From Bacteroidales bacterium UBA1711 (GTDB lineage Bacteria > Bacteroidota > Bacteroidia > Bacteroidales > P3), in NCBI GenBank assembly GCA_002317325.1, contig DCJB01000052.1:1-14211 (forward strand): a DNA stretch of 14,211 nucleotides, written 5' to 3'. Positions within the stretch are counted from its first letter, which is position 1. Each line of letters begins with the position of its first letter. Shown one piece after another: positions 8,001 through 14,211 of this stretch. A program made the position numbers and the translations under genes. The notes under the pieces were generated by a model that saw only the letters and a list, made by a program, of their open reading frames with translations, did not search any database and had not been told where the DNA came from.

Positions 8001-9762
8001 GTCGAACAGTATGGTGGTGCGGAACGTCTATCACGAAAACTACCGCGACACGCGGGTGCAGTTCACCGCCACCGAGAGGCTCACCGAGCCCAACCTCGCC
8101 TATCCCAACCGCAAGCGGATTGGGTTCGGCATAGAAGTGCCGGCGGGCGGGCGCCGTCAGTCGGCCTTTGTCATCAGCGTGTTAGAAACGCCCGAGGAGC
8201 AGCCCCGGCGGGTCGCGCTGTCCGCCATAGAGGCGGAGTTTGCCGCCGTGCGGCGTTTTTGGGACGACCGGCTCGGCCGCATCACAGTGGAGACTCCAGA
8301 CAAGTCGCTCAACTATATGCTCAACCACTGGTACCTCTATCAGGTCTATAGCGCGCGCCTCTATGCCCGGGCGGGTTTCTATCAGGTGGGCGGCGCCACC
8401 GGCTTCCGCGACCAGCTGCAGGACGTGATGAGCATACTATACAGCGACCCTGCCGCCGCCCGGCGGCAGATACTGGAACACGCCGCCCACCAGATGGCCG
8501 AGGGCGACGTGCTGCACTGGTGGCACGAGACTATGCGCCTCGGCGCGCGCACCACCTTCAGCGACGACTACCTGTGGCTGGTGTACGTCACCCACCAGTA
8601 TGTGGATGTGACGGGCGACGAGGGCATACTGATGGAGCAGGTGGCCTTCTGTCAGGCAGACCCGCTGCTGCCCGGCGAGACCGAGAAGGGGGTACGCTAT
8701 GCGGTGCCCGCCCACAAGGTGGCGACAGCCGAGGCGGAGAAGGAGTCGGGCTTTGAATACGCCCCGCTCTACGAACACCTGCGGCGGAGCGTCAACCGCT
8801 CGATGAACCGCATAGGAAGCCACGGTCTGCCGCTGATGGGCTGCGGAGACTGGAACGACGGCATGAGCCGCGTGGGCGCGGGCGGGAAGGGCGAGAGCGT
8901 GTGGGTGGCCTTCTTCCTGTGCGACTTGCTGCCCAAGATGGAGCAGCTCACGCTGAAGGTGCCGGGCGCCGACCTTTCCTATTGCGCCGACCTTGCGGAC
9001 TTCCGCGCCCGGATAGTGGAGGCGCTGCAGACAAACGCCTGGGACGGCGGCTGGTGGCTGCGTGCCTTCTTCGACAACGGCGACCCCTTGGGTTCGCGCA
9101 ACAACACCGAGTGCCAGATAGACCTCATCTCTCAGGCTTGGAGCATACTGGCCGACGTGGCCACGCCCGAGCAGAAGGAATCGGTGTTCCGCGAGACAGA
9201 CTCGCGCCTGGTGAACCGGGAGCATGAAATCATACAACTCCTCGCCCCGGCATTCGCCCATTCGCAGAACAATCCCGGCTACATCATGCGCTATCCCGAG
9301 GGCGTGCGCGAGAACGGGGGCCAATACACCCACGGGGCCATGTGGTACATCATGGCACAACTGAAAGAGGGCCGCACAGACATGGCCTACTTCCTCTACT
9401 CCCTCATCAACCCCGTGCACCGCAGTTCCACCCTCGCCGACGCACTCAAGTATCAGGTGGAGCCATACTGCATAGCCGCCGACATCTATAGCAACCCACA
9501 ACATCCGGGGAGGGGGGGCTGGACGTGGTACACGGGTTCGGCTTCGTGGGCATACAAGACGGGAGTGGAGAATATACTCGGTCTCAGGCTGCGCGGCTTG
9601 GAGCTGACGCTCCACCCGCAGATACCCTCCGACTGGGACTCCTTCGGCCTCAACTACCGCTTCGGCAAGAGCCTCTACCGCTTCCGTTTCAGGAACGGCG
9701 GCGCTGCCGAAGTCTCCGTCACCCTCATCGACGACGGGCAAGAACACCTCATCAAAAACTGA
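2098..9762 (+). CDS. ndvB: Cyclic beta-1,2-glucan synthase (NdvB/Cgs type; GT84 + glycoamylase-like + GH94)
   Basis: This 2554-residue inner-membrane protein should polymerise, size and cyclise beta-1,2-glucan from UDP-glucose. It is slightly shorter than alphaproteobacterial Cgs (about 2800). A cytosolic N-terminus (NEWVLDNYYMISEQ) is followed by membrane segments at about 279-298 and 305-330. The GT84 transferase (about 395-700) has DTD at 510-512, HDLIEG at 623-628 and the product-chain motif HHRWARGDWQ at 656-665. Further membrane segments lie at about 702-720, 728-748, 838-853 and 858-878. A glycoamylase-like domain (about 895-1270), shown in other CGS proteins to perform transglycosylation and cyclisation, comes next. 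Then follow two GH94 N-terminal-type beta domains (about 1331-1600 and 1800-2060) and the GH94 phosphorylase core (about 2070-2500) with GFRDQ at 2102, HWWHE at 2140, GDWNDGM at 2250-2256 (containing the general-acid Asp) and WTWYTGSASW at 2475. No catalytic motif is lost. It heads a two-gene operon. The ATG follows the promoter directly. Confidence 0.95.
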   Translation: MSSKSTYRTFQEDVRTVTRYYLLLVEETKSQRLVGSTNEWVLDNYYMISEQEKVLKADLTSKMFRRIDRREAASAERTLADIFDRCHYQVDKDLLFDHLVRVQRESGEYYPYPVVLALLPLAKCRLIGALAGLCRRMEAAGAYHYNPTDKSGADAAKLNEAAQDNLLMMNIFNSLKRLSKVPVAQLIDRVSFSEKVLKAEKAGMYDEMYDRTKDDYRAQIVRMSKRKGLKEYDYVKQLVAAADEGRVGLGASAVPGCEAAHVGWLLFPPKRWEARSRAYVCIVVAATLLLAGLFARYVSECWGWWAAVCWLLMAVPMSQLVIDLFNQVLFRIHKPVNTYKLKFKDGIIPERYATMVIMPTLLKSGRRAVELLEQLELYYLSNLNRASEGQRFETRRQNLYYTLVGDAASGPSADLPWDDEVAAAGLAKVEELNAKYGAPIFNFVYRRRAWSEGEGCWLGFERKRGAILHFNDLLLGADTEEERRVRFRCETVSRWRQQVSTPITFVITLDTDTQLVLYSAQKLIGAMAHPLNRARLSRDGRRVAGGYGIMQPRVNVDVEVTNKSRYAQLFAGLGGLDVYTTASFELYQDIFNEGSFCGKGIYDLAVFQRVLKGAFPQNLILSHDLIEGCHIRCGLINDVELFDDNPGNYIDDAKRHHRWARGDWQIAGWLLPRVRNERGERVKNQVNTIGRWKIFDNLRRSVLSLSLLLALFFGYAGAASAEAASPAWFVLAVMVVVACPIFFFLVGQLRLRDPFAKRYRYYMTLLRGMGVVVWRSVVQFALLPKEAWMYTDAAVRSCYRMAISHRNLLNWIPSDEAAKSTRGTMGDYLRKFWFNYVCAVVLLALAWMARPLCGGWALAAATLFTAAAWAAAPLLMYRIGKPFAKEKNALTPAEREEVRRWAADTWRYFDSLLTPERNYLIPDNYQLNRDVKADYKTSPTNIGYSLTAVIGAAELGLITHREAAERLGRILATVERLEKWNGHLFNWYRLDNLAVLPNFFISTCDSGNFAACLYVVRGYLAAHPAEDPEGRLSATAARLIDQTDFSKLYNPELDVFSIGYDTGAHALLPYHYNNFASEARLTSFMAIAQGDAPYKHWFCLDKTLVQYRGYKGVASWYGTLFEYFMPLIFLPTYRHTLMDETYSFAIRAQRQFIAAAAGGRRLPWGISETAYNELDDAQNYKYHAFGVPYLKFQNTTPDRIVISPYSSLMAIGTAPRAVYENMKLFGPLEMYDDMGFFESYDEEDHTHVCAHYAHHQGMILASLTNYLCGQCLQRYFMAAPVMRSMETLLKEKAQVKPYIDLKVTRFKRYRYSKVQTESDARQYEGVAAVPEIGLLSNGQYTVLLNDRGSGFSRYRDVLVNRYRKISSDHYGTYLFVANMQNDRLWSSTYAPLDALPEKYRVTFASDKVKYLRVDEGIETLTEAVVVKDCNAEIRRYTFANGTTRAVDLELTSYAEVTLATAAEDENHRVFNSMNIQSEYVAEQGALVLRKPVQGARDYSHYVLHKLFAAPGESRMERPEYETSRLKFLGRGRSLQHAAVLEGRRTLSNTVGTPLDPIMSMRERVRVAPGKSASVYLLTVFGKSREQLLEAAAQYADPVDIANAFETASVFNNMRTDLSLLKGAQMRLYNNISKYLLQTAVLGNGRQAVLAKNTLSQAALWRWGISGDIAILLLEIDDVGRSGFAKEIMRAYEYYKVRGLILDVVFVNDAPESQREGLNHFIRTLADTEHLWVSHEGGGRVYILNGDEVSDAERTLLRTVARLTFNTRDGLTLQQQIDRLEAENLHYQDKVEYPVLRPVGKPNLWSPLEFYNQYGGFDCDGSEYVVTNTNTPMPWVNVIANPRFGCVVSSTMAGFTFAFNAQQYKLTGWSNDIVRDNASEMLLINRCQFVPATARHGQGFSTFGAEYEEMRVQVRVFVAAERLEKYYEIDIENRIDRPLEVRLDMVYKLVLGMSEEKTSRFLYSRWDEESNSMVVRNVYHENYRDTRVQFTATERLTEPNLAYPNRKRIGFGIEVPAGGRRQSAFVISVLETPEEQPRRVALSAIEAEFAAVRRFWDDRLGRITVETPDKSLNYMLNHWYLYQVYSARLYARAGFYQVGGATGFRDQLQDVMSILYSDPAAARRQILEHAAHQMAEGDVLHWWHETMRLGARTTFSDDYLWLVYVTHQYVDVTGDEGILMEQVAFCQADPLLPGETEKGVRYAVPAHKVATAEAEKESGFEYAPLYEHLRRSVNRSMNRIGSHGLPLMGCGDWNDGMSRVGAGGKGESVWVAFFLCDLLPKMEQLTLKVPGADLSYCADLADFRARIVEALQTNAWDGGWWLRAFFDNGDPLGSRNNTECQIDLISQAWSILADVATPEQKESVFRETDSRLVNREHEIIQLLAPAFAHSQNNPGYIMRYPEGVRENGGQYTHGAMWYIMAQLKEGRTDMAYFLYSLINPVHRSSTLADALKYQVEPYCIAADIYSNPQHPGRGGWTWYTGSASWAYKTGVENILGLRLRGLELTLHPQIPSDWDSFGLNYRFGKSLYRFRFRNGGAAEVSVTLIDDGQEHLIKN

Positions 9763-9777
9763 AAACACCGACAAGAA

Positions 9778-12213
9778 GTGCTGCAAAAGAACCGATTAAT
9801 CGCTTTCGTCCTCTTTCTACTCTCCGCCTTTGCGGCTGCGGCCCAGCAGGTGGCGCCCGCCTCGTTTCCGGGGCAGCGCGAAATGGCCAAAGGCAACTAC
9901 GACAAAGCGCTGCTCCGCATACAGAAGCGGATGGCCAAGGACAGCAACGACGTGGCCGTCAATTATGCCGCCTATCAGCTGCTGTCGGACAGCAGCTATC
10001 GGGGCTGCGACATCGAGCGGGCATATACCTACCTGTCGAAAGTGCAGCGGCTCTTTGTCCACGCCGGGCCAAAGCAGCTGGACCGTTTGGCGCGGAACAA
10101 CTTCTGCGGCGCCCTCATCGAATACGACCTGCGGCGCGTCTGCCGAATGGCCATGCGGCACGCGCTGCGGGAGCGCACGATAGACAGTTACGACCATTTC
10201 TTGGGCTGCTACCGGCTGGCACCGCAGGAGCAGCGCGACAGCATTGCCGTCAGCCGCGACACGATAGAGTTTTTGGAGGTGTGCCGCATCGGCGACATAG
10301 CCGCGCTGCAGTCCTACATTGCCGACCGTCCCTCATCCTCGCTCCGCAAGGCCGCCATCGCCAAGCGGAATGAGATAGCCTTCCGCCTCACCGACAGCCT
10401 GCACACGGTGTCCGCCTACGAGGCATTCTGCCTCACCTATCCTGAGTCGGACGAGTTTCACGCTGCGGTTGACAGCATTCACGCCCTCACCTTCCGCGAG
10501 GCGTTGGCGCAGGACAGCGAGCTATGCTACCGCGACTATGTGCTGCGCTACCCCGACAGCCCCTGGTCCGAGAAAGCCGAGTGGCTTGCCGACAGCATAG
10601 AGTTCACCAACGAGGTGGAGGCGGGCAGGTGGACCAGCTACCTCTACTATATGGACAACCACCCCGACCGCAAGTGGTGGAGCCGCGAGGCATTGGCGCG
10701 TGCTGTCCGGCTGACGCTCGAGAACGGATTGGTGGAGGCCGCCCGCAGCCTGATACCCCGCATAGAAGCTGCCGACCCCCTGCGGGACAGCCTGGTAGAA
10801 ATGCTCCGTGCGGCCTATATGCACACTTCGGCTCAGAACTATAACGCTTTCTACGACGAGTACGGCGGGCTGGTGCCGGCAGAGCGGCAGCGGGCTGATG
10901 AGGCGGCTTTTCGATTGAGTTTTGACTATGACTTTGCCAACGCCGACATCTATATACGCACGGTGGCGCCCTCGCGCGAGGCGTTCCGTATGCTGCAGCA
11001 GCTGCTGAAGGACGACATAGACTACCGCCGGTGGGAAACGGCCCGCAACCGTGCTTTGGAGTACGCCGATGCTTTTGGCAACGACCCCGACTATGTGCGA
11101 TTCGTCGCGCTCCTCGACGCGCCGGAGGAGGAGGGTCTGTCGGCCGAGGCGCTTCCCGTTGCGGTCAATACGCCCAAGGGCGACGAGCAGTCTCCGGTCT
11201 TCGCTGCTGATGAGCGGACCCTCTATTTTTCGGGACGGAAGCGGGCGGACAATATAGGCGGCTCGGATGTCTTTGTGTCGCAGCGAAACGCCAAGGGACG
11301 CTGGGGCAATGCCAGGCTGGTGATGGACCTCAGCCACACCTACGGCAATGAGGCGCCCGTCAGCCTCTCGCCTGACGGCAACACCATGCTGCTCCTCAAG
11401 GGCAGCACCCTCTGCCTGATGGAGCAGGGGCCGAAGGGCTGGACAGAGGGAGAAAGGCTTCCGTGCAGCATCAACACAGGTTCGTGGCATGCCGATGCCT
11501 CGATAGCCGCTGGCGGCACGGCCATAGTCTTTGCTGCCAAGGGCAAGAGCGAGCGCGAGGCGGACAGCAGCCTCAACATCTATGTGTCGCTGCTCGACAG
11601 CAACGGCTGCTGGGGGCCGGCTTTGGAACTCGGTCCTGCCGTCAATACCCCATTCGACGAACGTTCGCCCATGCTGCACCCCGATATGCGGACGCTGTAT
11701 TTCTCCTCCGAGGGACACGGTTCGCTGGGACAGATGGACGTGTTTGTCACCCGTCGCATAGGGGATGGGTGGACCGAGTGGACAGAACCCATGAATGTGG
11801 GCAAGGAGGTGAACACGACCGACGATGACTGGGGCTTCAAGGTTTCGGCCGACGGGCGGCGCGCCTATATCTCGCGGCGGGCGGGACTCTCGCACGACCT
11901 GTTCTGCACCGACCTGCCCGAGCGGGCTATGCCGCACCCTGTTACCACCGTGACGGGCGTGGTGAAGGACAGCCTCGGCCGCGGGGCGGCGTCCACCCTC
12001 TTTTGGTTCGATATGGCGGGGCGGCTGGTCGGCCGCTGCCATTCGGCTCCAAAGTCGGGCCGTTACTTGATACTGCTGCCCCAAGGGGCAGCCTACCAAC
12101 TATCGGTACAAGATGGCTGTGTCGTGTCAGATAGTCAGACAATAGACCTGCGGGAGCAGGCGCCGACAACCATCAAGCGCGACATCTACGTCCGCATGGC
12201 TGCCCGCCAGTGA
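9778..12213 (+). CDS. Secreted TPR/PD40 beta-propeller/CnaB-like protein, PorE-like but lacking OmpA domain
   Basis: The 811-residue product starts at GTG 9778; the next in-frame methionine (residue 36) would delete the signal peptide, so the GTG is preferred. Residues 1-22 (LIAFVLFLLSAFAAAA, then QQ) form a signal peptide. Residues about 30-440 are alpha-helical with TPR-like repeats, several bearing the pattern Y..F...YP.S (for example YRDYVLRYPDSPWSEKA). Residues about 455-720 form a PD40/WD40-like beta-propeller (SPVFAADERTLYFS at 472, SPMLHPDMRTLYFSSEGHG later). Residues 722-811 resemble a carboxypeptidase-regulatory/CnaB-like domain (TVTGVVKDSLGRG). This order matches the PorE/OmpA-family envelope proteins of Bacteroidetes, but the protein ends (KRDIYVRMAARQ) exactly where the OmpA peptidoglycan-binding domain normally starts. 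It begins 15 bases after ndvB with no promoter between, so the two are co-transcribed. Its function is unknown. A periplasmic scaffold or glucan-related partner is inference. Confidence 0.85.
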   Translation: MLQKNRLIAFVLFLLSAFAAAAQQVAPASFPGQREMAKGNYDKALLRIQKRMAKDSNDVAVNYAAYQLLSDSSYRGCDIERAYTYLSKVQRLFVHAGPKQLDRLARNNFCGALIEYDLRRVCRMAMRHALRERTIDSYDHFLGCYRLAPQEQRDSIAVSRDTIEFLEVCRIGDIAALQSYIADRPSSSLRKAAIAKRNEIAFRLTDSLHTVSAYEAFCLTYPESDEFHAAVDSIHALTFREALAQDSELCYRDYVLRYPDSPWSEKAEWLADSIEFTNEVEAGRWTSYLYYMDNHPDRKWWSREALARAVRLTLENGLVEAARSLIPRIEAADPLRDSLVEMLRAAYMHTSAQNYNAFYDEYGGLVPAERQRADEAAFRLSFDYDFANADIYIRTVAPSREAFRMLQQLLKDDIDYRRWETARNRALEYADAFGNDPDYVRFVALLDAPEEEGLSAEALPVAVNTPKGDEQSPVFAADERTLYFSGRKRADNIGGSDVFVSQRNAKGRWGNARLVMDLSHTYGNEAPVSLSPDGNTMLLLKGSTLCLMEQGPKGWTEGERLPCSINTGSWHADASIAAGGTAIVFAAKGKSEREADSSLNIYVSLLDSNGCWGPALELGPAVNTPFDERSPMLHPDMRTLYFSSEGHGSLGQMDVFVTRRIGDGWTEWTEPMNVGKEVNTTDDDWGFKVSADGRRAYISRRAGLSHDLFCTDLPERAMPHPVTTVTGVVKDSLGRGAASTLFWFDMAGRLVGRCHSAPKSGRYLILLPQGAAYQLSVQDGCVVSDSQTIDLREQAPTTIKRDIYVRMAARQ

Positions 12214-12238
12214 GCGGCGGAATGAGGTAGGAGCGGGG

Positions 12239-12838
12239 CTATTGGATGAGCGTCTTGCTATCGGCCAGCAGCTGCTTGTGGATGTGCATTACCTGACGGG
12301 CGCGGGGGTTGCCCTCGTAGTTTAGCACCACATAGTCGGCGCGGAGCATTTTTTCTTCTGCGGACAGTTGGTTGCGCATTCGCTGTTCGAGCTGCTGGCG
12401 GGTGGCGTGGTCTCGCTGCTCAAGCCGCCGCAGACGTTCTTCGCGGTTCAAATAGACGCAGACCACCCTGTCAACCTTCCTGTCGAAGCCATATTCGTAG
12501 GCAATGGCGCTCTCGAAGATGACGTAGGGGCTGCTGCGGTGGCGGGTGGCGAAGGCCTCGAAGTCGTCCCACACCCGCGGGTGGATGAGTGCGTTCAGCC
12601 GGGCGAGTTTTTCGGGTGAGGAGAAGACGATTCGGGCAATGGTCCGCTTGTCGGCGCTCCCGTCGGGAAGGAGAATCTCCTCGTCGAAGAGCTCCGCCAC
12701 CTGGCGTACAAAGCCGGGGTCGTTGTAGTAGGCACCCGCCACTTCGTCGGCCACGAAGCAGGGCAGCCCTATTCGCCTGAACTCGTTCACCACGGTGGTC
12801 TTCCCGCAGCCAATGCCGCCTGTTACTGCTATATACAT
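12239..12838 (-). CDS. coaE: Dephospho-CoA kinase
   Basis: CoaE phosphorylates the 3'-hydroxyl of dephospho-CoA with ATP, the last step of coenzyme A synthesis, in the cytosol. The 199-residue product starts MYIAVTGGIGCGKTTV, with the P-loop GGIGCGKT at 7-14. It then shows the family features VADEVA, ALIHPRVW, an R-E-R-LRRLEQRD lid segment, RMRNQLSAEEKMLRADYVVLNYEG, and a usual length near 200. An in-frame ATG at 12901 would add 21 non-conserved residues (MEVKCPTQTKN...) before the universal start of the P-loop strand, so I chose 12838. The gene converges with the PorE-like gene; the 25 bases between the stops hold no hairpin. I found no clear TAnnTTTG box upstream in 12839-12975, so its promoter is unassigned or it is read from further right. 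Confidence 0.95.
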   Translation of the reverse strand: MYIAVTGGIGCGKTTVVNEFRRIGLPCFVADEVAGAYYNDPGFVRQVAELFDEEILLPDGSADKRTIARIVFSSPEKLARLNALIHPRVWDDFEAFATRHRSSPYVIFESAIAYEYGFDRKVDRVVCVYLNREERLRRLEQRDHATRQQLEQRMRNQLSAEEKMLRADYVVLNYEGNPRARQVMHIHKQLLADSKTLIQ

Positions 12839-12975
12839 GACTGGAATGATACTTGCTCTATTGAAGATGTTCTTTGTTTGGGTGGGACACTTGACCTCCA
12901 TGTGCCGAGACCGCCCCCCTGCTAAGCCCTTTCTGAGGCAGAATTATGTATCTGTGCTGTATAGAAAACTGATTA

Positions 12976-14103
12976 TCAGATGATGAAGTTCAAGTAGTTT
13001 TCTTGGTTGACGACCTGATAGGTTGCTTTGGGGTAAGCCTTGGCGAAAGATGGCGGAACTGCTGGCTGCTTGGAGCCCCACTTGATTTCAAACGCAGACA
13101 GCACCCCTTGGTATTCCTCCAAAAAATCTATCTCCGAGTTGGAGTAGTTGCGCCAAAAATAGTAATTTGCTCTACGGCCGGCGTTCTCGTTTCTTTTGAT
13201 TCGCTCACCGATCAGGTATGCTTCCCATAGCGCGCCGACATCGTTTCGCACGCCCAGCGGCCGGAAATCGCCAAGGATGGCATTTCGAATCCCATTGTCG
13301 TAGAAGTACCATTTGCCGGCTTTGCTCACTTCGTTGCGCGCATTGCGAGAATAGGCTGGCAGCCGAAATAGCACAAAAGTCTTTGTGAGCAAGTCGAGGT
13401 ATTTCTCCACAGAGTTGCGGCTCAGACCAAGTTGTTGCCCTATTTCGTCGTAGGACACTTCCGAGCCCATCTGAAATGCAACCAACTTCAGCAGAGACAT
13501 CATCTTGTTGGAATTTTTGATGCCCTCAATGGATAAGATGTCTTTTGTCAGATAGGCATTGCTCAATTCCGTCAGATACCGTTCCTTTTGTGCAAAAGTA
13601 TCAATATGCAGCAATTCTGGGTAACTGCCATAGATTAGGTACTCTTCTTTGCGCATCATCAGTTTGATTCGGCTCTCAGATGACGACAGTTCTTTAAACG
13701 ACATAGGGTAGAGCCGGAAAGTTGTGGAACGGCCAACCAACGGCTCCCCCACTTGGTTCTGAAGATCGAAAGAAGACGAACCTGTGGCAAGGACTGCCAC
13801 ATGGGCTACATTATCGACAGTGAACTTGAGAATATTGCCAATCTCAGGCACCGCCTGTGCTTCATCAATAATCAGCAAGTCGGTATCGGACAATATCTGC
13901 CGGTAGTTGCTCTCAGTACGCAGTGCAAAAAGTTGCTTCGTATAATCGGATTCCCCATTGAGAACAGTTACACGTCCAGGGTATTTCTCTCTGATAGAAT
14001 CTTGCATAACGGTCTTTCCCACCCTGCGAGCGCCATAAATGAGAACTACTCTTTGAGGTTTAATACATTGAATTACTTGTTTTTCTATAGTCCTTTTTAT
14101 CAT
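12976..14103 (-). CDS. AAA_14/DUF4143 family ATPase
   Basis: The 375-residue protein has an N-terminal P-loop ATPase domain of the AAA_14 type, with Walker A YGARRVGKT at 23-31, Walker B LLIIDEAQ at 76-83 and a sensor-like ATGSS at 106-110. It is followed by the DUF4143 domain. The middle (about 217-245) contains a winged-helix-like segment, SYDEIGQQLGLSRNSVEKYLDLL. The C-terminus has SEIDFLEE (324 on) and FEIKWG (338 on), an E-x-D...E-x-K arrangement like the PD-(D/E)XK nuclease-like fold often seen at the end of this family. These ATPases are abundant and mobile in Bacteroidetes; their biological role is not established. GC content is far below that of the glucan operon, consistent with later acquisition. 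The ATG at 14103 lies about 24 bases downstream of a good -7 box, supporting this start. Confidence 0.9.
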   Translation of the reverse strand: MIKRTIEKQVIQCIKPQRVVLIYGARRVGKTVMQDSIREKYPGRVTVLNGESDYTKQLFALRTESNYRQILSDTDLLIIDEAQAVPEIGNILKFTVDNVAHVAVLATGSSSFDLQNQVGEPLVGRSTTFRLYPMSFKELSSSESRIKLMMRKEEYLIYGSYPELLHIDTFAQKERYLTELSNAYLTKDILSIEGIKNSNKMMSLLKLVAFQMGSEVSYDEIGQQLGLSRNSVEKYLDLLTKTFVLFRLPAYSRNARNEVSKAGKWYFYDNGIRNAILGDFRPLGVRNDVGALWEAYLIGERIKRNENAGRRANYYFWRNYSNSEIDFLEEYQGVLSAFEIKWGSKQPAVPPSFAKAYPKATYQVVNQENYLNFII

Positions 14104-14126
14104 CTTGCAGTCGCTGTTTCGCAGTG

Positions 14127-14134
14127 CAAATATA
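14127..14134 (-). promoter_or_regulatory. Bacteroidetes-type -7 box of the AAA_14 ATPase gene
   Basis: TATATTTG on the minus strand matches TAnnTTTG exactly and lies 24 bases upstream of the ATG at 14103, so the leader would be very short. A TTTG -33 box is not evident; the expected place is occupied by palindromic repeat sequence. Confidence 0.7.
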
Positions 14135-14141
14135 CGCTAAA

Positions 14142-14211
14142 TTCTTCATTCGTTGAAGAAATTTGGGTGAAAATCTTCAATTCGTTGAAGAAATTCGGGT
14201 GAAAATCTTCA
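14142..14211 (-). repeat. Contiguous 32-bp direct repeats with embedded palindromes (operator-like)
   Basis: A 32-base unit starting TTCGTTGAAGAAATT at 14149-14180 is repeated directly at 14181-14211 with one mismatch (T/C at unit position 15). The second copy is cut by the window end one base short, so more copies may follow. Palindromes cross the unit boundaries: TTCTTCA-ttcgt-TGAAGAA at 14142-14160 and TCTTCAA-ttcg-TTGAAGA at 14174-14191, 32 bases apart. The first lies just upstream of the ATPase -7 box, where a bound protein would block RNA polymerase. There are no unique spacers, so it is not a CRISPR array. A binding-site role is inference. Confidence 0.7.

Noticed and set aside
10522..12099. 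525-residue minus-strand open frame opposite the PorE-like gene
   Set aside because: No domain or promoter; the opposite strand encodes a clear beta-propeller. The minus frames at 8437-9786, 3814-5046 and 2851-3684 are shadows of the same kind.
12839..12901. N-terminal extension of CoaE
   Set aside because: CoaE proteins begin a few residues before the P-loop; the added MEVKCPTQTKN segment is not family-like.
12969..12979. Perfect palindrome CTGATTATCAG over the ATPase stop codon
   Set aside because: With a one-base centre it cannot form an RNA hairpin, and a single 11-base palindrome is not enough to claim a binding site or terminator.
13753..14202. 149-residue plus-strand frame opposite the ATPase N-terminus
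   Set aside because: It overlaps the Walker A/B coding region and the promoter of the ATPase on the other strand and has no recognisable domain.
14139..14211. Possible CRISPR array
   Set aside because: The 32-bp units are contiguous with no spacers and lie in a promoter; no cas genes are present.

Overview
The window looks like chromosomal DNA from a GC-rich member of the Bacteroidales. Three intergenic regions carry the Bacteroidetes-type -7 promoter box TAnnTTTG. The protein families also fit: a DUF4172-Fic protein, a TPR plus PD40-propeller lipoprotein-like exoprotein of the PorE type, and an AAA_14/DUF4143 ATPase. The genus cannot be fixed from the sequence alone. The core genes (ndvB-like, PorE-like, coaE) are very GC-rich yet favour the ATA isoleucine codon, while the Fic and ATPase genes are clearly lower in GC and look like accessory cargo.

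Layout. Positions 1-618 are decayed mobile DNA. The first ~200 bases encode the N-terminus of a protein resembling the MutS-like (MSL) accessory family of diversity-generating retroelements. It runs in frame into the C-terminal part of an IS4-family transposase that is broken by two stop codons and a frameshift. At 741-1844 (minus) lies an apparently intact, self-inhibited class II Fic AMP-transferase with a C-terminal winged helix. Its promoter is embedded in repeats that look like an operator. The divergent intergenic region 1924-2097 holds a 7-bp tandem repeat, a G10 homopolymer, a potential long hairpin and a canonical promoter reading right.

That promoter should drive a two-gene operon. 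The first gene (2098-9762) encodes a complete 2554-residue cyclic beta-1,2-glucan synthase with GT84 polymerase, glycoamylase-like cyclisation domain and GH94 phosphorylase modules, all with visible motifs. The second (9778-12213), 15 bases downstream, encodes a secreted TPR/beta-propeller/CnaB-like protein. It resembles the periplasmic PorE family but stops exactly where the OmpA peptidoglycan-binding domain would begin. Convergent to it is coaE (12239-12838, minus), a housekeeping dephospho-CoA kinase. The right end carries an AAA_14/DUF4143 ATPase (12976-14103, minus) whose promoter sits beside contiguous 32-bp direct repeats containing palindromes.

Functional reading. The operon probably makes a periplasmic or envelope cyclic glucan together with an envelope-associated partner protein of unknown role. 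No NdvA/Cgt-type exporter is present in the window. The Fic and ATPase genes flank this core as independent, probably autoregulated accessory genes. The most interesting untested points are the glucan synthase/OmpA-less PorE pairing, the potentially slippery G10 tract beside its promoter, and the two operator-like repeat sets.
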